Assembly: GCF_004114915.1 (NCBI RefSeq)
Contig: NZ_CP022219.1
Location: 5,920,501 to 5,984,500 of the forward strand
DNA from: Bradyrhizobium guangxiense
Lineage (GTDB): Bacteria; Pseudomonadota; Alphaproteobacteria; Rhizobiales; Xanthobacteraceae
Length of the DNA stretch: 64,000 nucleotides
Reading direction: 5' to 3'
The notes under the pieces are model-generated. The model saw only the letters and a program-made list of their open reading frames with translations. It searched no databases and was not told the DNA's origin. This document shows, piece after piece, positions 1 through 9,075 of this stretch. Positions within the stretch are counted from its first letter, which is position 1; every line of letters begins with the position of its first letter. The translations under genes and the position numbers were made by a program.

Positions 1-1
1 C

Positions 2-430
2 GAGCCGCTGCGCAGCGAGTTCCTCGCCATCATCGAGACGCAGGCAATCGGCATGCCGCTGGGCGAGGCTTGCTCCCGGCTCTATGAGCGCATGCCGCTG
101 CCGGAAGCCAATTTCTTCGGCATCGTGGTGTCGATCCAGCAGAAATCCGGCGGCAATCTCTCCGAAGCGCTCGGCAACCTGTCGAAGGTGCTGCGCGACC
201 GCAAGAAGATGAAAGAGAAGATCCAGGCGATGTCGATGGAAGCCAAGGCCTCGGCCGGCATCATCGGTTCGCTGCCGCCGATCGTGATGTTCCTGGTCTA
301 TCTCACGACGCCACAATACATCTCGCTGCTTTGGACTCATCCCACCGGCCAGCTGATGCTGGTCGGCTGCGTCGTCTGGATGGCGATCGGCGTCCTGGTG
401 ATGAAAAAGATGATCAATTTTGACTTCTGA
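2..430 (+). CDS. tadB: Type II secretion system F family protein TadB, C-terminal part
   Basis: The reading frame is already open at base 2 and ends at 430, so only the last ~142 residues are present. They contain the typical F-domain loop (QQKSGGNLSEALGNLSKVLR), a basic cytoplasmic stretch (RDRKKMKEKI), and two hydrophobic membrane segments at the C-terminus. TadB is an inner-membrane platform protein of the Tad/Flp pilus secretion system and normally pairs with TadC, which follows after 9 bases. The start and the N-terminal domain lie outside the window. The internal ATG at 53 is not a plausible start because the upstream frame stays coding. TadB rather than another GspF homologue is inferred from the tadC and tadD neighbours. 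Confidence 0.85.
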   Translation, partial: EPLRSEFLAIIETQAIGMPLGEACSRLYERMPLPEANFFGIVVSIQQKSGGNLSEALGNLSKVLRDRKKMKEKIQAMSMEAKASAGIIGSLPPIVMFLVYLTTPQYISLLWTHPTGQLMLVGCVVWMAIGVLVMKKMINFDF

Positions 431-439
431 CGGTGACCG

Positions 440-1414
440 ATGGTCGAGTTCCTCGTTACGAAACTGCACGACGTCCGGTTCATGACCATGATGCTGGCAG
501 CCATCGCCGCCAGCGCCACCGTCTATACGCTGGTGATGCCGCTGTTCGCCGGAGAAGGCCTCTCCAAGCGCATGAAGGCGGTGGCGAGCGAGCGTGAACG
601 CATCCGGCAGCGCGAGCGTGAGCGCCTTCACAAGAGCGAGAAGGTCTCCCTGCGCCAGACGCCGAAGCAGCTCGTCTCCAAGGTCGTGGAGGACTTCAAC
701 CTCACCAAATGGCTCGCGCAGGAAGCAGCGCGGGACAAGCTCATCATGGCCGGCTACCGCGGCCAGGCTCCCTACATCACCTTCCTGTTTGCCCGCATGG
801 TCGCTCCGATCGTGCTCTTCGTCGGCTCGGTGATCTATGTTTTCCTGATCGCGCATTTGCAGCAGGCGATGCCGATCAAGATCGGCATCTGCCTCGGCGC
901 AGCCTATCTCGGCCTCCAGGCGCCTATGCTGTTCCTCAGGAATGCGATCTCGAAGCGCCAGCTCTCGATCAAGCGCGCCTTTCCCGATGCACTCGACCTG
1001 CTTCTGATCTGCATCGAGTCCGGCATGTCGGTCGAAATGGCATTCCGGAAGGTCGCCACCGAGATCGTGGGACAGTCGATCGCGTTGTCGGAAGAATTCA
1101 CGCTGACAACCGCCGAACTGTCCTATCTGCAGGATCGCAAGGTCGCCTATGAGAATCTGGCACGACGCACCGGGCTCGAGGGCGTCAAGTCGGTGTGCCT
1201 GGCACTGCAGCAGGCGGAACGCTACGGTACCCCGCTGGGTCAATCCTTGCGCGTCATGGCGCAGGAAAACCGCGATATGCGCATGAACGAGGCCGAGAAG
1301 AAGGCCGCCGCCTTGCCGCCGAAGTTGACCGTGCCGATGATCCTGTTCTTCCTGCCGGTCCTGTTCGTCGTCATTCTCGGGCCGACCGCCATCAAGGTCA
1401 CCGAGATGCAGTGA
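440..1414 (+). CDS. tadC: Type II secretion system F family protein TadC
   Basis: This 324-residue inner-membrane protein is the second platform protein of the Tad pilus machine. Hydrophobic segments are visible near residues 15-35, 115-165 and at the C-terminus (LTVPMILFFLPVLFVVILGP). A charged R/E-rich stretch lies around residues 45-70. The F-domain signature is split across FPDALDLLLICIESGMSVE and the later block LQQAERYGTPLGQSLRVMAQ. Family length is normally 300-330 residues. It sits 9 bases after tadB, so the two are probably co-transcribed and translated together. The tadD homologue is convergent here, so it does not belong to the same transcript. Confidence 0.9.
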   Translation: MVEFLVTKLHDVRFMTMMLAAIAASATVYTLVMPLFAGEGLSKRMKAVASERERIRQRERERLHKSEKVSLRQTPKQLVSKVVEDFNLTKWLAQEAARDKLIMAGYRGQAPYITFLFARMVAPIVLFVGSVIYVFLIAHLQQAMPIKIGICLGAAYLGLQAPMLFLRNAISKRQLSIKRAFPDALDLLLICIESGMSVEMAFRKVATEIVGQSIALSEEFTLTTAELSYLQDRKVAYENLARRTGLEGVKSVCLALQQAERYGTPLGQSLRVMAQENRDMRMNEAEKKAAALPPKLTVPMILFFLPVLFVVILGPTAIKVTEMQ

Positions 1415-1421
1415 GGCAGGG

Positions 1422-1460
1422 CACGGACTGCACGCGGTCCGTGGGACGACTTCGATCGTC
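1422..1460. terminator. Hairpin pair between convergent tadC and tadD
   Basis: Two short inverted repeats fill the 61-base gap between convergent genes: CACGGAC/GTCCGTG (1422-1428 with 1437-1443) and GACGA/TCGTC (1445-1449 with 1456-1460). There is no clear U-run on either strand, so this is only a candidate bidirectional terminator. Confidence 0.35.
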
Positions 1461-1475
1461 GAGGATCAGGACTGG

Positions 1476-2291
1476 TCAGTCGGGCTGGTTGAGCGAGGCG
1501 ACCGGGGTCCGCTTCGGCGTGCCGCGATGGCCGTCGCTGCGGCTCAGCATGTCCTTGAGATAAGCCACGTTGGCCTCGGCCTGATCCGGAGGCAGATCGG
1601 CCTTCACGATGGTCTCGGCCTCGGCGAAGCGGCCCTGGAGACCGACGACGAGGCCGAGATTCTGCCGCACCCGGCTGCTGGCACGCGGCGAGGCGTAGGC
1701 CTGCCGCAACGCCTCTTCGGCCTTGGGCAGATCCTTCGTCAACATGTAGGACAGGCCGAGATTGGAAAGTACGCCGGGATCACCCGGCGCGATCTTCAGC
1801 GCGCTCGCATAATAGGAACGCGCCTCCTCATGGCGCCCCATCTGGTCGAGGGCGGTGCCCTGCACGGAGAGCAGGTGCCAGTCCGGATTGTCGGGCGAAT
1901 GCGCCTTCGACAGGACGTCGAAAGCCTGCTGGAAATTACCGTTGTCGGCGAGGGCGCGGCCGTACAGGGCGAGCAGCGGCTTGTTGCCGGGATTGGCGAT
2001 GGTCGCCTGCTCGAGCACGGCTACGGCCTGGGCGCGCTGACCATTGGCGCGCAGGGCCTGACCATAGCCGAGCGCAGCGTCGGCATCCTTGGGATTGGCC
2101 CGGTAGCGCTCGCCATAGACCTCGACGGCGCGAACCGGATCAGTGGGAGCGGCTTCCGCCCGTGGCCCGCCGATCGAGCCCGTCACGTCCGAGAGTTTCG
2201 ACATGCCCGAGCAGCCGCCGAGGCCCATGGCCACCGCCGCCACCATCGAGGTGGACGCAAGAAGCCGGGCAAGACTGAACCGTTGACGCAT
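1476..2291 (-). CDS. tadD: TadD-like tetratricopeptide-repeat lipoprotein
   Basis: This 271-residue protein has a lipoprotein signal peptide with the lipobox LGGC, predicting lipidation at Cys27. Several tetratricopeptide repeats follow; the clearest are around DADAALGYGQALRANGQRAQ, GNKPLLALYGRALADNGNFQ and DPGVLSNLGLSYMLTKDLPK. TadD is the pilotin-like lipoprotein of Tad systems, thought to help assemble the outer-membrane secretin. The position directly after tadB-tadC but on the opposite strand supports this assignment. A generic TPR lipoprotein is the alternative. The C-terminus after the last repeat is polar and low in complexity. Confidence 0.82.
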   Translation of the reverse strand: MRQRFSLARLLASTSMVAAVAMGLGGCSGMSKLSDVTGSIGGPRAEAAPTDPVRAVEVYGERYRANPKDADAALGYGQALRANGQRAQAVAVLEQATIANPGNKPLLALYGRALADNGNFQQAFDVLSKAHSPDNPDWHLLSVQGTALDQMGRHEEARSYYASALKIAPGDPGVLSNLGLSYMLTKDLPKAEEALRQAYASPRASSRVRQNLGLVVGLQGRFAEAETIVKADLPPDQAEANVAYLKDMLSRSDGHRGTPKRTPVASLNQPD

Positions 2292-2481
2292 GACGCCTTG
2301 ACTCTCGAGCCGATTGATCGAGCCGAACGCGCCAGCAATAGGCTGTTAACCCTAACGGCCGGTTAACGCAGCTCCCGGGCCGCTCTCCGCGCGATGCTTG
2401 TGGCGGCGTCCCGCCGCCCGAGGTCGAGATCGCGGCGGAGCGCACTCAACTGGTCGTCCACACGCCTCGGCAACTGCCGCC

Positions 2482-2685
2482 TCAATATTCGATGGCAAGC
2501 CGCTTGCGAATTTCGTCGATGCGCTTGTCGAGCGCATCGAACCGCGCGTGGACGGAGCGATCGTGCAGATAGAAGACGTCCCCGCCGGCAAGGAACGCGA
2601 AGATCCAGTGGTGGTGCTCGACGTAACCGAAGATCACCTCGATAGCCTGGCCGATGAATGTGACCACGCTCCACACAAATTCCAT
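2482..2685 (-). CDS. Small hypothetical membrane protein
   Basis: A 67-residue reading frame with a good Shine-Dalgarno (GGGAGG about 8 bases before the ATG). Residues 1-35 are hydrophobic and aromatic with a His triplet (YVEHHHWIFAFLAGG), suggesting one membrane segment. The last 25 residues (RFDALDKRIDEIRKRLAIEY) look like a short amphipathic helix or coiled coil. I do not recognise a family. It stands alone between tadD and the aminopeptidase gene. The ribosome site and the sensible protein composition make it more likely real than the overlapping frames. Confidence 0.6.
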   Translation of the reverse strand: MEFVWSVVTFIGQAIEVIFGYVEHHHWIFAFLAGGDVFYLHDRSVHARFDALDKRIDEIRKRLAIEY

Positions 2686-2884
2686 TGCATGTCCTCCCGG
2701 CGCGTTTGTCGTCGGTCGCCCCCGATTTCATTCCGGCGACCGTTGCCGGAACCTAGCATGGCCCCCTCGCCGCGAGTAGCGGCTCGCCGAACGGGGACAG
2801 CAAAGCCGATTGCAGCCGCGGCGAAACTCTGCGAAGTCTCGTCCATTCGCATGCCCCGCCTGATCCGACGATCCGGACCCGCCA

Positions 2885-4258
2885 ATGCCTTCTGTCTTCG
2901 AGACGTCCCCCACCGCCATCCCGATCACCTTCGTCACCAAATCGAGCTGGGATCAGGTCGCCGGGACGCTGCCGCCGGCGCAACGCCAGTTTGCGAGCGC
3001 CAGCGCCTTTGCAGCCAAGCCGGGCGGCTATCTCGCCCTGCCCGCGCCGGATGGCGCGATCGCGCAGGTGCTGTTCGGCCTCGAGGACGACGGCGCAAGA
3101 TCGCGCGACCTGTTCCGGCCCGGCGCCCTGCCCGGCCTGCTGCCGCCCGGCACCTATCGCTTTGCCAATGCGCCGCACGATGCACGGCTGGCGGCGCTCG
3201 CCTTCGCGCTCGGCACATACCGCTTCGCGCGCTACCGCAAGACTGACAGGCCCGAGGTCCGGCTGGTGCCGCCTGATGGCGTGGACCCGGCCGAGATCGA
3301 TCGGATCGCCGGTGCGGCGACGCTGGCACGCGACCTCATCAACACGCCGTCCAACGACATGGGCCCGGATGAGCTCGCCGCAGTCGCGCAAGCGCTAGCG
3401 GCGGAATTCGGTGCGAGCTTTGCCTGCACCGTCGGCGAGGAGTTGGCGAAGAATTTCCCGCTGATCCACGCCGTCGGCATGGCATCCAGCCGCGCCCCGC
3501 GGCTGATCGACATCAGTTGGGGCGATCCTGGTCATCCCAAGGTGACGCTGGTCGGCAAGGGCGTCTGCTTCGACACCGGCGGGCTCGATCTGAAGCCGTC
3601 GAGCGGCATGCTGATCATGAAGAAGGACATGGGCGGCGCCGCCAACGTGCTGGCGCTGGCGCGCATGGTGATGGACGCGAAGCTGAAGGTGCGGCTACGC
3701 GTGCTGATTCCGGCCGTGGAGAACGCGGTCGCCGGCAATGCCTTCCGCCCGCTCGATATCTTCACCTCGCGCAAGGGCATCACCGTCGAGATCGGCAATA
3801 CCGACGCGGAAGGACGCCTGGTGCTCGCAGATGCGCTGGCGCTGGCTGACGAGGAGACGCCCGACTTGCTGGTCGACCTCGGCACGCTGACGGGCGCAGC
3901 GCGTGTTGCGCTGGGACCGGATCTGCCGCCGTTTTACACCAATGATGAGACCCTTGCCGCCGACCTCGCGCGCTGCGCGGTGAAGGAGAACGATCCGTTG
4001 TGGCGCATGCCGCTATGGCCGCCTTACGATGCATGGCTGGACTCCAAGACGGCCACCATCACCAATGCGCCCTCCGGTGGCTTTGCCGGCTCGATCACCT
4101 GCGCGCTGTTCCTGCAGCGCTTCGTCGAGCAGGCCAGGAGCTGGCTGCATGTCGACATCTATGGCTGGACGCCGTCGGCGAAGCCGGCGCGGCCCGAAGG
4201 CGGCGAGTGCCAGGCCGCGCGCGCCATCTACGCACTCCTGAGCGAACGCTATGCATGA
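2885..4258 (+). CDS. Leucyl aminopeptidase family (M17) metallopeptidase
   Basis: This 457-residue protein is a cytosolic M17 aminopeptidase that removes N-terminal residues from peptides using two metal ions. The catalytic C-terminal domain is intact: VGKGVCFDTGGLDLKP carries the conserved Lys and Asp ligands, MKKDMGGAANV the third, and the family signature NTDAEGRL starts at residue 305. The N-terminal ~130 residues are the less conserved M17 N-domain. The length is slightly below the ~480-500 of PepA. It overlaps the following NlpC/P60 gene by 8 bases, so the pair is probably co-translated. Together they suggest a role in peptide or murein-peptide turnover, but the true substrate cannot be read from sequence. 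Confidence 0.9.
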   Translation: MPSVFETSPTAIPITFVTKSSWDQVAGTLPPAQRQFASASAFAAKPGGYLALPAPDGAIAQVLFGLEDDGARSRDLFRPGALPGLLPPGTYRFANAPHDARLAALAFALGTYRFARYRKTDRPEVRLVPPDGVDPAEIDRIAGAATLARDLINTPSNDMGPDELAAVAQALAAEFGASFACTVGEELAKNFPLIHAVGMASSRAPRLIDISWGDPGHPKVTLVGKGVCFDTGGLDLKPSSGMLIMKKDMGGAANVLALARMVMDAKLKVRLRVLIPAVENAVAGNAFRPLDIFTSRKGITVEIGNTDAEGRLVLADALALADEETPDLLVDLGTLTGAARVALGPDLPPFYTNDETLAADLARCAVKENDPLWRMPLWPPYDAWLDSKTATITNAPSGGFAGSITCALFLQRFVEQARSWLHVDIYGWTPSAKPARPEGGECQAARAIYALLSERYA

Positions 4259-5093
4259 CCCGCGGCTGACGCCGGCGCGGGGTGACCTCGCCGCAAAATA
4301 TCTCGAAGGCAAGGTGCAGGCGGATCGATACGTCAGCGGCGAGGAATTCGAGGTGGTCGAAGCGATCGCGCCGGTGCGCGAGCAGCCGTCATCGAGCGCG
4401 ATGCTGATGACGCAGGCCCTGCGCGGCGAACGCGTCATGGTCTACGACCGCAACGGCGAGGGTTGGGCGTGGGCCCAGCTCCATGGCGATGGCTATGTCG
4501 GCTGGCTGCCGGATGCGGCGCTCGCGAGGCCATCGGACGCCCCAACTCATCTGGTCGGCGCGCTGCGGACATTTGCGTTCCCCGGTCCCTCGATCAAGCT
4601 GCCGCCGGCCGATACGCTCGTGATGGGATCGAAGCTCGCCGTGACGCGCGAGGACGGCAGCTTCGCCGTGACGCATGACGGCAGTTATGTGCCGAAAACG
4701 CATCTCGTCCGGCTCGATCATCGCGAGCCGGACTTCGTCGCAGTCGCCGAGCGCTTCGTCGGCACGCCCTATCTCTGGGGCGGCAAGAGCAGCTTTGGCA
4801 TCGATTGCTCCGGTCTCGTCCAGGTCTCGCTGACGTCCGCCGGGATCGGCTGCCCGCGCGACAGCGACATGCAGCTCGCCGGCCTCGGCCGCCCCCTGGA
4901 ACCGCACGAGCGAAGCCGCTTGCAGCGCGGCGATCTGATCTTCTGGAAGGGCCATGTCGCGATCGTCCGCGATGGCAGCACCATGGTTCACGCCAATGCG
5001 CATCACATGGCGACCGTGATCGAACCGATCGAGCCAGCGATCGCGCGGATCAAGCAGGCCGGCAGCGAGGTCGTCGCAATCAAGCGGCTCTGA
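4251..5093 (+). CDS. NlpC/P60 family cysteine peptidase with SH3-like domains
   Basis: This 280-residue protein has an N-terminal SH3-like region (around residues 45-90, REQPSSSAML to GYVGWLPDAAL) and a second one to about residue 150, followed by an NlpC/P60 catalytic domain. The catalytic Cys is about residue 186 in GIDCSGLVQ, the His is in GHVAIVRDG, and the polar third residue lies near VHANAHHM. Such enzymes cleave gamma-D-glutamyl-meso-diaminopimelate bonds in peptidoglycan peptides. No signal peptide is seen, which suggests a cytoplasmic role in recycling murein peptides. That fits the overlapping aminopeptidase gene just upstream. Confidence 0.88.
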   Translation: MHDPRLTPARGDLAAKYLEGKVQADRYVSGEEFEVVEAIAPVREQPSSSAMLMTQALRGERVMVYDRNGEGWAWAQLHGDGYVGWLPDAALARPSDAPTHLVGALRTFAFPGPSIKLPPADTLVMGSKLAVTREDGSFAVTHDGSYVPKTHLVRLDHREPDFVAVAERFVGTPYLWGGKSSFGIDCSGLVQVSLTSAGIGCPRDSDMQLAGLGRPLEPHERSRLQRGDLIFWKGHVAIVRDGSTMVHANAHHMATVIEPIEPAIARIKQAGSEVVAIKRL

Positions 5094-5109
5094 CCGTCCC
5101 GTCGTTCGA

Positions 5110-5137
5110 GGTTCGCGCGACGCGCGCCCCGGAATGA
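5110..5137. repeat. Remnant of the GTCATTCCGG palindromic element (R3)
   Basis: The stretch ends in CGCGCCCCGGAATGAC, which matches the right end of the complete R3 elements at 31051-31155 and 35296-35394. Only the right half is present, between two convergent genes. Confidence 0.55.
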
Positions 5138-5143
5138 CGAACG

Positions 5144-6781
5144 CTACGTCGCCCCCGAGCCGTTGCCGGCCGTCTCCAGCCGGAACGCCGCCGCGAACAG
5201 CGCGCGCGTGTAATCGGTCTTCGGGTTCTTGAACAGCTCGGAGGCCTGTCCCTCTTCGACCACCTTGCCGCCACGCATGACGATCAGGTGGCTCGCAAGC
5301 GAAGCAACGACACGCAAATCGTGCGAGATGAACATGTAGGTGAGCTCCCGCTTGCGCTGGAGCTCGCGCAAGAGATCGACCATCTGCGCCTGGAACAGCA
5401 TGTCGAGCGCGCTGGTCGGCTCGTCCAGCACGACGAAATCGGGCTCCAGCACCACCGCCCGCGCGATGCTGATGCGCTGGCGCTGGCCGCCGGAGAATTC
5501 ATGGGGATAGCGATAGCGGGTGTCGGGCTTCAAGCCCACGTCTTCCAACGCCTTGACGACGCGCGCCTCACGCTCCTCGCGCGACAGCTTCGGCTGATGC
5601 ACCGAGAGACCTTCGGCGATGATGTCGGCGACCGACATGCGCGGTGAGAGCGAGCCGAACGGATCCTGGAACACGATCTGCATGTCGCGCCGGAACGGGC
5701 GCATCTCCTTGAAGCGCAGGCCCTGGATGTCCTTCCCTAAGAAGACGATGCGTCCGTTCGAGGAGATCAGGCGCAAGAGGGCCAGCCCCAGCGTGGTCTT
5801 GCCCGAGCCGGATTCGCCGACGACACCGAGCGTCTCGCCCTTGCGCACGGCGACGCTGACGCCGTCGACCGCCTTGATGTGGCCGACTGTCTTGCGCATC
5901 AAGCCACGCTTGATCGGGAACCACACTTTCAGATCATTGGCCGACATCACCACCGGTGCATCCGGCTGTGGCGGCGCCGGATCCGGCTTCGGCTCCGCCG
6001 CGAGCAAGTCGCGTGTATAGGGATGCTTGGGGGCCTTGAAGACCTGCTCGACTGGCCCCTGCTCGACGATCTCGCCGCCCTTCATGACGCAGACGGTGTC
6101 GGCGATGCGGCGCACGATGCCGAGATCGTGGGTGATGAAGAGCAGGCTCATGCCGAGCCGCGAGCGGATCTCGGCGAGCAGCGCCAGGATCTGCGCCTGC
6201 ACGGTGACGTCGAGCGCCGTCGTCGGCTCGTCCGCGATCAACAGGTCCGGCTCGTTGGCGAGCGCCATCGCGATCATGACGCGCTGGCGCTGGCCGCCAG
6301 AGAGCTGGTGTGGATAGCTTTTCAGCCGCGTCTCCGGATCGGGAATGCCGACCTGCGTCAGCAGCTCCAGTGTCCGCCTGCGGGCCTCCGCATTGCTGGT
6401 CGGATTGTGCAGCTGGATGATCTCGCCGATCTGCGCCTCGATCGTGTGCAGCGGATTGAGCGAGGTCATCGGCTCCTGGAAGATGATGGAGATGTCGCTG
6501 CCTCTGATCTCCCGCATCTGCTGCTCGGAGCGGTCGATCAGCTCCTCACCTTTGAAGCGGATGCTCCCTGACGGATGCGAGGCGTTCGGATAGGGCAGCA
6601 GCTTCAGGATCGACAGCGCGCTCACCGACTTGCCGGAGCCGGATTCGCCGACCAGCGCAAGGCATTCGCCGCGCTTGATCTGAAACGAGACCTTGTCGAC
6701 CGCAAGCGTGGTCGCGCCGCCCTGGTGGAAGGCCACAGAGAGATCGCGCACGCTGAGCAGGGGCTGGTTGATCGCGTCCAT
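5144..6781 (-). CDS. yejF: Peptide ABC transporter ATP-binding protein (YejF type, fused tandem ATPases)
   Basis: A 545-residue protein with two complete ABC ATPase domains in tandem. Each has a Walker A motif ([10 protein letters not shown] near residue 45, [10 protein letters not shown] near residue 325), an ABC signature (LSGGQRQRV and FSGGQRQRI), and a Walker B ([13 protein letters not shown] and [13 protein letters not shown]). The fused two-domain layout and the oppC-like linkers are typical of YejF, which energises the YejABEF importer for oligopeptides and microcin C-like peptides. It is the last gene of a five-gene leftward set (two binding proteins, yejB, yejE, yejF) with 4 bases between it and yejE. 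Confidence 0.93.
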   Translation of the reverse strand: MDAINQPLLSVRDLSVAFHQGGATTLAVDKVSFQIKRGECLALVGESGSGKSVSALSILKLLPYPNASHPSGSIRFKGEELIDRSEQQMREIRGSDISIIFQEPMTSLNPLHTIEAQIGEIIQLHNPTSNAEARRRTLELLTQVGIPDPETRLKSYPHQLSGGQRQRVMIAMALANEPDLLIADEPTTALDVTVQAQILALLAEIRSRLGMSLLFITHDLGIVRRIADTVCVMKGGEIVEQGPVEQVFKAPKHPYTRDLLAAEPKPDPAPPQPDAPVVMSANDLKVWFPIKRGLMRKTVGHIKAVDGVSVAVRKGETLGVVGESGSGKTTLGLALLRLISSNGRIVFLGKDIQGLRFKEMRPFRRDMQIVFQDPFGSLSPRMSVADIIAEGLSVHQPKLSREEREARVVKALEDVGLKPDTRYRYPHEFSGGQRQRISIARAVVLEPDFVVLDEPTSALDMLFQAQMVDLLRELQRKRELTYMFISHDLRVVASLASHLIVMRGGKVVEEGQASELFKNPKTDYTRALFAAAFRLETAGNGSGAT

Positions 6782-6785
6782 GACC

Positions 6786-7964
6786 TTACCTGAACGTCTT
6801 GCGCGGATCGAAGGCGTCGCGCACGGCTTCGCCGATGAAGATCAGGAGCGACAGCATGATCGCCACCGAGAAGAAGCCGGAGAAGCCGAGCCAGGGCGCC
6901 TGCACGTTGGCCTTGGCCTGCGACAGCAGTTCGCCGAGCGAAGGCGAGCCCGGCGGCAGGCCGAAGCCCAGGAAATCGAGCGCAGTCAGCGTCATCACCG
7001 AGCTCGACACGATGAACGGCAGGAAGGTCATGGTCGCCACCATGGCGTTCGGCAGCAGGTGGCGGAACATGATGACGGGGTTGGAGACGCCGAGCGCCCG
7101 CGCCGCCTGAATGTATTCGAAGTTGCGACCGCGCAGGAACTCGGCCCGCACGAGGCCAACCAGTGAGACCCAGGAGAACAGCAGGAGGATGCCGAGCAGC
7201 ACGAAGAAGCCGGGCACCAGCACCGAGGACAGGATGAGGAGAAGGTAGAGCGAGGGGATCGCGGTCCAGATCTCGATGAAGCGCTGGAAGATGAGATCGA
7301 CCCGGCCGCCGAAATATCCCTGCACCGCGCCCGCTGCGATGCCGATGACGGAGGAGACGATGGTCAGGCAAAGGCCGAATAGCACCGAGATGCGGAAGCC
7401 ATAGATCAGCCGCGCGACGACGTCGCGGCCCTGATCGTCGGTGCCGAGCCAGTTATATTCGAGATCGCGGCAGCTCTTCAGCCCTTTCTTCTCCACGACC
7501 GGCTGGCACTGCTTCTCGGTCAACATCCAGGTCGGCGGCGAGGGCGCCGGCGTCGGCAGATCGAGATTGTGGGTGTCGTAGGAATAGCGGATCAGGGGCC
7601 AGACGATGGTGCCGTTCTTGTCCTTGATCAGCTTCTGCAAGTACGGGTCGCGATAGTCGGCAGCGGTTTCGAAGTCGCCGCCGAAGGTGGTTTCCGAATA
7701 GGTCACAAAGGCGGGCCAATAGAGATGGCCGTCGAACTTGATCAGGAAGGGCCGATCGTTGGCGATCAGCTCGGCGAACAGCGAGACCACGAACAGGGCG
7801 ATGAATATCCAGAACGACCAGTAGCCGCGGCGATTCGCCTTGAAGTTCTGCCACCGCCGCCTGTTCAGCGGCGAAGGTGCGAACGGCTTGCGCGTGATCG
7901 GAACGGCATCGCCAAGCGGCGACTTCGCTGTGGTTTCGATCGGCGTCGGCGCGGTGATCGTCAT
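6786..7964 (-). CDS. yejE: Peptide ABC transporter permease (YejE type)
   Basis: A 392-residue inner-membrane permease of the oppC/dppC class. A first membrane segment lies near residues 48-65 (YWSFWIFIALFVVSLFAELI), followed by a large periplasmic loop to about residue 170. The permease core then carries the EAA-like loop EFIQAARALGVSNP-type sequence (FEYIQAARALGVSNPVIMFR). The long insertion between segments 1 and 2 is characteristic of YejE. Its start codon overlaps the stop of yejB (both touch 7964), so translation is probably coupled. Confidence 0.93.
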   Translation of the reverse strand: MTITAPTPIETTAKSPLGDAVPITRKPFAPSPLNRRRWQNFKANRRGYWSFWIFIALFVVSLFAELIANDRPFLIKFDGHLYWPAFVTYSETTFGGDFETAADYRDPYLQKLIKDKNGTIVWPLIRYSYDTHNLDLPTPAPSPPTWMLTEKQCQPVVEKKGLKSCRDLEYNWLGTDDQGRDVVARLIYGFRISVLFGLCLTIVSSVIGIAAGAVQGYFGGRVDLIFQRFIEIWTAIPSLYLLLILSSVLVPGFFVLLGILLLFSWVSLVGLVRAEFLRGRNFEYIQAARALGVSNPVIMFRHLLPNAMVATMTFLPFIVSSSVMTLTALDFLGFGLPPGSPSLGELLSQAKANVQAPWLGFSGFFSVAIMLSLLIFIGEAVRDAFDPRKTFR

Positions 7965-9073
7965 CAGACCTCCCGCGCCTCGAAATCGATCCGAGGGTCA
8001 ATCCACATATAGGTCAGGTCGGAGATCAGATTGATCACGAGGCCGACCAGCGAAAAGATGTAGAGTGTCCCGAACACCACGGGATAGTCGCGGTTGAGCA
8101 CGCTCTCGAAGCTGAGCAGTCCGAGCCCATCCAGCGAGAAGATGGTCTCGATCAGAAGCGAGCCCGAAAAGAAGGCGTGGATGAAGGTCCCGGGGAAGCC
8201 CGCAATCACGATCAGCATCGCATTTCGGAAGACATGGCCGTAAAGCACCCGGCCCTCGCTGCAGCCCTTGGCGCGCGCGGTCATGACATATTGCTTGCGG
8301 ATCTCGTCCAGGAACGAGTTCTTGGTCAGGAACGTCATGGTGGTGAAGGCACCCAGCCCCATGGCGATCAGCGGCAGTGTCAGATGCCAGAAATAATCGA
8401 TGATCTTCCAGTACCATGGAAACTGCGACCAGCCGTCCGAGGTCAGTCCGCGCAGCGGGAACCAGTTGAAGAAGGATCCGCCGGCAAACAGGATGATCAG
8501 CAGGATCGCAAACAGAAAGCCGGGAATGGCATAACCCAGCACGAGAATGGTCGATGTCCAGGTATCGAAACGCGTGCCGTCCTTCACCGCCTTGCGAATG
8601 CCGAGCGGGATCGAGATCAGATAGGTAACCAGCGTCAGCCAGAGGCCGAGCGAGATCGAGACAGGCAGCTTCTCCCTGATGAGCTGAATCACGCTGACGT
8701 CGCGGAAATAGCTCTTGCCGAAATCGAAGCGGGCGAAATTCCAAACCATCAGAGCGAAGCGCTCCGGTGCCGGCTTGTCGAAACCAAATTGCGCTTCGAG
8801 CTTCTTGATGAAGTCAGGGTCGAGCCCCTGCGCGCCGCGATATTTCGAGTTGATGGCATCGCCGCCGGCCCCGACCTGCCCGGGCGCACGCTGTGCAAAA
8901 TCGCTGCCGCCGGAAATGCGCGAGGTGCCGCCGGTATCGGCGCCGGAGAGTTGCGCAATCACGCGCTCGACCGGGCCGCCCGGCGCGAACTGCACGACGA
9001 CGAAGGAGACGAAGAGGATTCCAAGCAGCGTCGGAATCATCAGGAGGATGCGGCGGGCGATATAGGCGCTCAT
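7964..9073 (-). CDS. yejB: Peptide ABC transporter permease (YejB type)
   Basis: A 369-residue permease of the oppB/dppB class, starting with a membrane segment ending in the family motif (LLGILFVSFVVVQFAPGGPV). A long loop carrying QGLDPDFIKKLEAQFGFDKP follows, which is usual for YejB. The binding-protein-dependent transport loop is visible in RKQYVMTARAKGCSEGRVLY. It lies 2 bases after the binding-protein gene upstream and overlaps yejE, within a single leftward operon. Confidence 0.93.
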   Translation of the reverse strand: MSAYIARRILLMIPTLLGILFVSFVVVQFAPGGPVERVIAQLSGADTGGTSRISGGSDFAQRAPGQVGAGGDAINSKYRGAQGLDPDFIKKLEAQFGFDKPAPERFALMVWNFARFDFGKSYFRDVSVIQLIREKLPVSISLGLWLTLVTYLISIPLGIRKAVKDGTRFDTWTSTILVLGYAIPGFLFAILLIILFAGGSFFNWFPLRGLTSDGWSQFPWYWKIIDYFWHLTLPLIAMGLGAFTTMTFLTKNSFLDEIRKQYVMTARAKGCSEGRVLYGHVFRNAMLIVIAGFPGTFIHAFFSGSLLIETIFSLDGLGLLSFESVLNRDYPVVFGTLYIFSLVGLVINLISDLTYMWIDPRIDFEAREV

Positions 9074-9075
9074 GG

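Noticed and set aside
2363..2731. 122-residue frame overlapping the small membrane-protein gene
   Set aside because: Its composition is Arg-rich with no domain, and the overlapping 67-residue frame has the ribosome site and a sensible membrane segment.
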